This document shows, in pieces, positions 35,259-39,668 of a stretch of DNA of 39,668 bases. Source of the DNA: an uncultured Pelagibacteraceae bacterium (GTDB lineage: Bacteria; Pseudomonadota; Alphaproteobacteria; Pelagibacterales; Pelagibacteraceae); assembly GCA_902519255.1 (NCBI GenBank), contig CABYIV010000006.1:1-39668 (forward strand), in the 5' to 3' direction. A program made the position numbers and the translations under genes. Below the pieces are notes generated by a model. The model made no database searches. It was given only the letters and a program-made list of their open reading frames with translations, and was not told the origin of the DNA. Positions within the stretch are counted from its first letter, which is position 1. Every line of letters begins with the position of its first letter.

Positions 35259-36242
35259 TTTTATTTGATCAGCAAAATAGGTTATAATAGCACTTGCTCC
35301 AGCTCTTTTAAAGGAAACTAGACTTTCATATATCGATTTTTTATCTAATATATTCTTTGAAATTGCATTTTGTATGAGACTATATTCTCCTGATACTTGG
35401 TATGCAATAACTGGAATTTTAAAATTATTCTTAACTTCCCTAATTATATCAAGATAAGGCATCCCTGGTTTTACTATAATCATGTCTGCTCCTTCTTTTA
35501 TATCTAATGCAACTTCTCTTAATGATTCATAATTGTTTTTAAAATCCATTTGATAAGTTTTTTTGTCTCCTTTTAAGAGACTTCTTGATCCAACAGCATT
35601 TCTGAATGGGCCATAAAAACTTGATGCATACTTAACAGCATATGATAAAATTTGAATATCTTTAAGATTATTTTTATCTAAAGCTTTACGAATTTTTAAA
35701 ACTCTACCATCCATCATATCTGAGGGTGCAATCACGTCACAACCCATTTTTGCCTGTAATATTGATTGTTTAATTAATATTTCTAATGTTTCATCATTCA
35801 AAATTTCATTTTTTTTAATTATTCCATCATGTCCATGTGATGTATATGGATCTAATGCAACATCACACATTATTCCAATTTCGTTCTTATAATTTTTTTT
35901 GATGAATTTTATTGCTTGGCAAACCAAATTATTTTCATTTAATGCTTCATTTCCATATTTATCTCTTTTTTTTGGATTTGTATGAGGGAATAAAGCTACC
36001 ATAGGTATTCCCAATTTTATTGCCTTATCAACTACACTTTTTAATTTATCAATAGAGTACCTAAAAACATTTGGCATTGAATTAATGGGAACTTTTTTTG
36101 CTTTTCCTTCAGTAAGAAAAATAGGTAAAATAAAATCATTGTATGATAGATCATTATCTTGGACTAATCTTCTAGACCAACTGAATTTTCTTAATCTTCT
36201 CAATCTTAAATTAGGATAGCTACCTGTGATAATCATTATCAA
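35250..36242 (-). CDS. hemB: Delta-aminolevulinic acid dehydratase (porphobilinogen synthase)
   Basis: HemB (330 residues) joins two 5-aminolevulinate molecules to porphobilinogen for haem and related tetrapyrroles. The two active-site lysines are Lys204 (SYAVKYASSFYGPFRNAVGS is the surrounding block) and Lys258 (MIIVKPGMPYLD). The metal-site region reads CDVALDPYTSHGHDG (residues 126-140), with Asp/Ala in place of the cysteines of zinc enzymes, so this should be the magnesium-dependent type common in alphaproteobacteria. The ATG at 36236 is an alternative start two codons in. Divergent from the oxygenase gene by 64 bases. Confidence 0.96.
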   Translation of the reverse strand: MIMIITGSYPNLRLRRLRKFSWSRRLVQDNDLSYNDFILPIFLTEGKAKKVPINSMPNVFRYSIDKLKSVVDKAIKLGIPMVALFPHTNPKKRDKYGNEALNENNLVCQAIKFIKKNYKNEIGIMCDVALDPYTSHGHDGIIKKNEILNDETLEILIKQSILQAKMGCDVIAPSDMMDGRVLKIRKALDKNNLKDIQILSYAVKYASSFYGPFRNAVGSRSLLKGDKKTYQMDFKNNYESLREVALDIKEGADMIIVKPGMPYLDIIREVKNNFKIPVIAYQVSGEYSLIQNAISKNILDKKSIYESLVSFKRAGASAIITYFADQIKLD

Positions 36243-36274
36243 TTAATTTTTTTGATGCGACAATAGTAATATTT

Positions 36275-36282
36275 ATTATAAT
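36275..36282. promoter_or_regulatory. Palindromic -10 box shared by hemB and the oxygenase gene
   Basis: ATTATAAT is a perfect palindrome that gives a consensus TATAAT on both strands: 36277-36282 for the plus strand and 36280 to 36275 for the minus strand. The predicted leaders are about 17 bases for the oxygenase gene and about 25 for hemB. A TTGATG at 36252-36257 could be a plus-strand -35, but with a 19-base spacer. Confidence 0.5.
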
Positions 36283-36306
36283 AGTCTATAAGATAGTAGA
36301 GCACCG

Positions 36307-36897
36307 ATGTCACAATTATTCAATGATTTCCAAAAACAAGATGTAAAATTTGATATCATAAAATTAAAACAAGCTTGTGATGAAGTATTAAAAATAAAAG
36401 GTTTTGATACAAGTCTTGGAATACCTCATTTTGCCGGTATACCTCTAAATCAAATTCCAGGTGATCCAGATTCTGTTAGAGGAAATAATGTGAGAGGCAT
36501 TTATTGGACTAAACCAGATAGTACAGGTGTTGAGGTACAGAGGGAAAGTAAAATTGATGAACATAAATATACAGAATTTGTTGACGACTTTAAAAATACT
36601 TATTTCAAAGAAGTTTATGATCAATTAACAAAAAAGTATAAATTAGGTAGGATGAGACTTCTTCTTAAAGAGCCAAGATCAACATTGAGTTGGCATAGAG
36701 ATCCTGAGCCAAGGCTTCATATACCTATATACACAAATCCTGGAGCAATAATGGTCGTTGATAATGTTGCAAAACATATGCCAGCTGATGGCTCTGTTTG
36801 GATTACTAATAATACTAAATATCACAATGCATTTAATGGAGGTGAAGAAAATAGAGTTCACCTTGTTGCTTGTGTTTTAAATTACAAATTTAATTAA
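36307..36897 (+). CDS. Putative Fe(II)/2-oxoglutarate-dependent oxygenase (Asp/Asn- or proline-hydroxylase-like)
   Basis: The 196-residue product is not a standard housekeeping protein. Its C-terminal half shows a plausible 2-oxoglutarate oxygenase site: HxD at His130-Asp132 (LSWHRDPEPRLHIPIY), a distal His173 (TKYHNAFNGG), and Arg183 (ENRVHLVA) exactly ten residues later, the usual spacing for the 2-oxoglutarate carboxylate anchor. The RLHIPI strand and the RVHLV ending resemble the aspartyl/asparaginyl beta-hydroxylase superfamily. The N-terminal 110 residues match nothing I recognise. It has no signal peptide, so it is cytoplasmic. rpiB starts one base after its stop, so it is probably co-transcribed with rpiB-glyA-nrdR-ribD. 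The substrate is unknown; a free amino acid or a protein side chain are both possible. Confidence 0.65.
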   Translation: MSQLFNDFQKQDVKFDIIKLKQACDEVLKIKGFDTSLGIPHFAGIPLNQIPGDPDSVRGNNVRGIYWTKPDSTGVEVQRESKIDEHKYTEFVDDFKNTYFKEVYDQLTKKYKLGRMRLLLKEPRSTLSWHRDPEPRLHIPIYTNPGAIMVVDNVAKHMPADGSVWITNNTKYHNAFNGGEENRVHLVACVLNYKFN

Positions 36898-36898
36898 A

Positions 36899-37324
36899 TT
36901 GAAAAAAATTTTTATTGCTTCAGATCATGGTGGTTTTAATTTAAAAAGGAATATTTTAAAATACTTTAATAAAAATTATCCAATAAAAGATCTGGGACCA
37001 AAACAAAATAAGAAGTCCGTTGATTACCCTGACTTTGCTCATAAACTTTGTAAACAAGTGGCGAAAAATAAGAATCATGTAGGAATACTTGTTTGTGGTT
37101 CAGGAGTAGGAATGTCTATTGCTGCAAACAAAAATAAGAGAATACGCGCAGCTTTATGTTATTCAGTAAAAAATGCCAAATTATCGCGATTGCATAATGA
37201 TGCAAATGTTATAACATTAGGAGAAAGGCTTATTAAAAAAACAGTTGCCTTAAAATGTGTTGAAAGCTTTCTAAAAACTGAGTTTGAAGGCGGTAGACAT
37301 ATAAAAAGAATTAAAAAAATATAG
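36899..37324 (+). CDS. rpiB: Ribose-5-phosphate isomerase B
   Basis: RpiB (141 residues) interconverts ribose 5-phosphate and ribulose 5-phosphate. The start is TTG at 36899, giving MKKIFIASDHGGFNLK, which is the family N-terminus; no ATG is available nearby. The catalytic Cys lies in GILVCGSGVGMSIAANK, followed by RAALCYSVKNAKLSRLHNDANVI (a slightly longer block than quoted continues the match). Length is standard. It lies one base after the oxygenase stop and eight before glyA; rpiB-glyA adjacency is common in alphaproteobacteria. Confidence 0.95.
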   Translation: MKKIFIASDHGGFNLKRNILKYFNKNYPIKDLGPKQNKKSVDYPDFAHKLCKQVAKNKNHVGILVCGSGVGMSIAANKNKRIRAALCYSVKNAKLSRLHNDANVITLGERLIKKTVALKCVESFLKTEFEGGRHIKRIKKI

Positions 37325-37332
37325 GTAAATAA

Positions 37333-38643
37333 ATGTCTAGTGAAAAAAAATATTTAAATACTCAATATGAAAATTTTTTTGAAAAAAAATTGTTTGAAGC
37401 TGATCCAGAAATATTTGATGCAGTAAATAAAGAATTAATCAGACAACAAAATCATATCGAATTAATTGCATCAGAAAACATAGTTTCACAAGCTGTTTTA
37501 GAGGCACAAGGTTCAGTACTAACAAATAAGTATGCCGAAGGTTACCCAGGTAAAAGATATTATAACGGCTGTGAACATGTTGATGTTGCTGAGTCACTTG
37601 CTAACGATAGATTAAAAAAACTCTTCAATTGTAAATTTGCGAATTCACAACCTCATTCTGGTGCGCAAGCTAACGGAGCAGTGTTTTTAGCATTATTAAA
37701 GCCAGGTGACACTTTTATGGGAATGAGTTTAAATTCTGGTGGCCATATTACTCATGGTCTTAAAATCGCAATGTCAGGCAAATGGTTTAATGCAATAAGC
37801 TACGATGTAGATAAAACCTCTGAATTAATCGACTATGATGAAGTTGAAAGATTAGCAATTGAAAATAAACCTAAACTTATAATTGCTGGAGGTAGTGCAT
37901 ACTCTAGGATAATTGATTTTAAAAGATTTAGAGAAATTGCTGATAAGGTCGGAGCATTCTTTATGGTAGATATGGCTCACTTTTCAGGACTTGTTGCTGG
38001 TAAAGGTTATCCAAATCCTGTAGATCATGCTCATGTCGTTACATCTACAACTCATAAGGTTTTTAGAAGTGCCAGAGGTGGAATTATTTTAACAAATCAC
38101 GAAGATATTTATAAAAAAATTAATACAGCAGTATTTCCAGGTTATCAGGGTGGTCCTCTGATGCATATAATAGCAGCAAAAGCTGTTGGATTTAAAGAAG
38201 CATTAGATCCTTCTTTCAAAGAATATATATCTAATGTTTTAGCTAATGCAAAAATTCTTGCAGAAACTTTAAAAACAAATGGTTTTAAGATCTATTCTGG
38301 AGGCACGGACACTCATTTAATGTTGGTAGATTTAAGACCTTTTGGTGTAAAAGGTAATACTGCAGCTGAAAGTTTATCAAGAGCTAACATAACATGTAAT
38401 AAAAATGGAATTCCTTTCGATACAGAAAGTCCAATGGTAACTTCTGGAATAAGGCTAGGATCTCAGGCCGCAACTACTAGAGGTTTTGGTTTAAATGAAT
38501 TTAAAATTGTTGGTGAATTAATTACTAAAGTGATTAAAGGTTTGTCATCAAACCCTGACGATAATACAAAAATAGAAGACGAAGTAAGAAAAGAAGTTGT
38601 TGATTTATGTTCAAATTTCCCAATTTATAAAAATTTGGGATAA
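37333..38643 (+). CDS. glyA: Serine hydroxymethyltransferase
   Basis: GlyA (436 residues) interconverts serine and glycine with tetrahydrofolate as one-carbon carrier, using [19 protein letters not shown] (residues 38-53), [15 protein letters not shown] (67-81) and [13 protein letters not shown] (210-222) are family hallmarks. The PLP lysine is Lys242 in [14 protein letters not shown]; the usual sequence after it is TLRGPRGG, so the loop is altered at several positions while Lys and the final RGG are kept. A 10-residue N-terminal extension is present. An AGG seven bases before the ATG supports the start. It can consume glycine and methylene-THF made by SoxBDAG at 20454-25534. Confidence 0.97.
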   Translation: MSSEKKYLNTQYENFFEKKLFEADPEIFDAVNKELIRQQNHIELIASENIVSQAVLEAQGSVLTNKYAEGYPGKRYYNGCEHVDVAESLANDRLKKLFNCKFANSQPHSGAQANGAVFLALLKPGDTFMGMSLNSGGHITHGLKIAMSGKWFNAISYDVDKTSELIDYDEVERLAIENKPKLIIAGGSAYSRIIDFKRFREIADKVGAFFMVDMAHFSGLVAGKGYPNPVDHAHVVTSTTHKVFRSARGGIILTNHEDIYKKINTAVFPGYQGGPLMHIIAAKAVGFKEALDPSFKEYISNVLANAKILAETLKTNGFKIYSGGTDTHLMLVDLRPFGVKGNTAAESLSRANITCNKNGIPFDTESPMVTSGIRLGSQAATTRGFGLNEFKIVGELITKVIKGLSSNPDDNTKIEDEVRKEVVDLCSNFPIYKNLG

Positions 38644-38649
38644 TGAATT

Positions 38650-39108
38650 ATGATTTGTCCTATATGTAAAAAGGGGGAAACTTCAGTTGTAGACTCCAGA
38701 CCCACCGAAGACGGAACGGCTATTAGAAGAAGAAGATTGTGTATTTGTGGACAAAGATTTACTACTTTTGAAAGAGTTCAATTCAGAGAATTAACTGTAG
38801 TAAAAAAAAACGGTAGAAAATCTACTTTTGATAGAGAAAAATTATCAAAATCAATATATGTAGCTCTCAAAAAAAGACCAATAGATACTGAGACAGCAGA
38901 GAAATTTATATCTAAAATATCTAGGTCTTTAGAGGAACTAGGTCAGAGTGAAATTTCTTCGAACACAATCGGTACAATGGTAATGGAAGGATTAAAAGAA
39001 TTGGACCCAGTAGCTTATGTAAGATTTGCATCAGTATATAGAAATTTTAGAGAAGAAAAAGACTTCGTTCAATTTGTTGATAAAATCGATGTCTTTAAAA
39101 AAAGATAA
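38650..39108 (+). CDS. nrdR: Transcriptional repressor NrdR
   Basis: NrdR (152 residues) represses ribonucleotide reductase genes in response to (d)ATP. An N-terminal zinc ribbon has Cys3 and Cys6 ([20 protein letters not shown]) and Cys31 and Cys33 ([18 protein letters not shown]). The second pair is Cys-x-Cys where the family normally has Cys-x2-Cys, a one-residue deletion confirmed in the DNA. The ATP-cone domain follows (about 46-136), beginning [18 protein letters not shown]. Length is typical. The position between glyA and ribD is usual in alphaproteobacteria. Confidence 0.95.
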   Translation: MICPICKKGETSVVDSRPTEDGTAIRRRRLCICGQRFTTFERVQFRELTVVKKNGRKSTFDREKLSKSIYVALKKRPIDTETAEKFISKISRSLEELGQSEISSNTIGTMVMEGLKELDPVAYVRFASVYRNFREEKDFVQFVDKIDVFKKR

Positions 39109-39668
39109 ATCATCAGAAAAAAATAAAGCATTCATGAGGTTGGCACTAGAACTTGCTAATCAAAATAAAGGACTAACAGGACTAAATCCATCGGTCGGAT
39201 GTGTAGTAACACATAAAGATGAAATCATTTCTTACGGAAAGACAGATATTAATGGTAGACCACATGCTGAAGTAGTAGCCTTAAAAAACAATAGAATAAA
39301 TTTCAAAAATTCAAATATGTATGTAACATTAGAACCTTGTATTCATTATGGAAAAACACCACCATGTACAAACATTATTATTAAAAAAAAAATTAAATTA
39401 GTTAACTATTCGATTGAAGATTTTGATAAACGAACAGCAAAAAAAACTAAAAATGTTTTAAAAAAAAATAATATTTTGGCTAAAATTGGTCTAATTAAAA
39501 ATGAGGTAAATCAATTTTACAAAGATTATAAATTCTCAAAATTTAATGATATACCTTATGTTACTGGAAAATTAGCTGTTTCAAAAAACTATAGAATTTA
39601 TTTATTTAAAAAAAAAATCACAAACGAACATTCTCACAAAGTATCTCATTTATTAAGATATAGAAATC
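39089..39668 (+). CDS. ribD: Riboflavin biosynthesis deaminase/reductase RibD (3' end missing)
   Basis: The gene runs off the window; 193 codons are visible. RibD deaminates and then reduces the pyrimidine made from GTP during riboflavin synthesis. The deaminase domain is clear: [21 protein letters not shown], the zinc-binding HAEVVAL, and [11 protein letters not shown]. The reductase domain begins at [16 protein letters not shown], where the usual S-x-DGKIA and the following S-x-WITG motifs are poorly kept, so this domain is divergent or weakened. I take the ATG at 39089, overlapping nrdR by 20 bases; the ATG at 39134, which begins the conserved MRLALEL segment, is a good alternative. Confidence 0.93.
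   Translation, partial: MSLKKDKSSEKNKAFMRLALELANQNKGLTGLNPSVGCVVTHKDEIISYGKTDINGRPHAEVVALKNNRINFKNSNMYVTLEPCIHYGKTPPCTNIIIKKKIKLVNYSIEDFDKRTAKKTKNVLKKNNILAKIGLIKNEVNQFYKDYKFSKFNDIPYVTGKLAVSKNYRIYLFKKKITNEHSHKVSHLLRYRN

Noticed and set aside
37325..37332. Regulatory RNA upstream of glyA
   Set aside because: Only eight bases separate rpiB and glyA; they hold no more than part of a spacer after a Shine-Dalgarno-like AGG.

Overview
The window is a piece of chromosome from a streamlined alphaproteobacterium, almost certainly of the SAR11 / Pelagibacterales clade. The DNA is very AT-rich (by eye about 70% or more), proteins are rich in Lys, Ile and Asn, genes abut or overlap almost everywhere, and no intergenic gap exceeds about 110 bases even counting the tRNA gene. 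Gene order (rpsM-rpsK-rpoA-rplQ; pyrB-pyrC-plsY-topA; dapA-smpB-folK-rel-pyrE-pdxJ-acpS-lepB-rnc-recO; rpiB-glyA-nrdR-ribD) and a complete soxBDAG sarcosine oxidase operon fit that placement. The assignment is an inference from content and composition; no 16S gene is present.

Layout. 1-2084: end of the ribosomal alpha operon (S13 partial, S11, RNA polymerase alpha, L17). 2094-8452: single genes in alternating orientation (RluA-type pseudouridine synthase, LipB, MgtE, PanC, GalU, UDP-glucose dehydrogenase, RidA-like protein). 8452-14355: a minus-strand block (ruvX, pyrB, pyrC-like, plsY, topA, ridA-like). 14405-20480: plus-strand gatCAB amidotransferase, an O-methyltransferase, TrhO and a MATE exporter. 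20454-25534: minus-strand soxBDAG. 25599-25693: tRNA-Ser(GCT). 25694-27895: soluble lytic transglycosylase. 27931-35258: plus-strand cluster dapA to recO. 35250-36242: hemB. 36307-39668: plus-strand putative 2-oxoglutarate oxygenase, rpiB, glyA, nrdR and the start of ribD.

How the genes connect. SoxBDAG demethylates sarcosine to glycine and hands the methyl carbon to tetrahydrofolate; GlyA can combine glycine and methylene-THF into serine, and FolK supplies folate precursors. PyrB, the PyrC-like protein and PyrE belong to pyrimidine synthesis. GalU and Ugd make UDP-glucuronate. Rel, SmpB, RNase III, GatCAB and TrhO serve translation and stress control.

Main points for a second look: the pyrC-like product has lost its zinc-binding HxH motif and looks like a non-catalytic partner of PyrB; the (p)ppGpp synthetase/hydrolase lacks the region between its TGS and ACT domains; era, rpoZ and dprA are absent from positions they often hold in alphaproteobacteria; a 196-residue putative Fe(II)/2-oxoglutarate oxygenase of unknown substrate lies upstream of rpiB-glyA; three divergent gene pairs share a short TTATAA-centred box that reads as a -10 element on both strands; dapA and rel appear to have leaderless promoters; and a 14-bp perfect palindrome lies between soxB and the tRNA gene. 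I saw no mobile element, CRISPR array, prophage or attachment site. No gene-free stretch longer than 300 bases exists.
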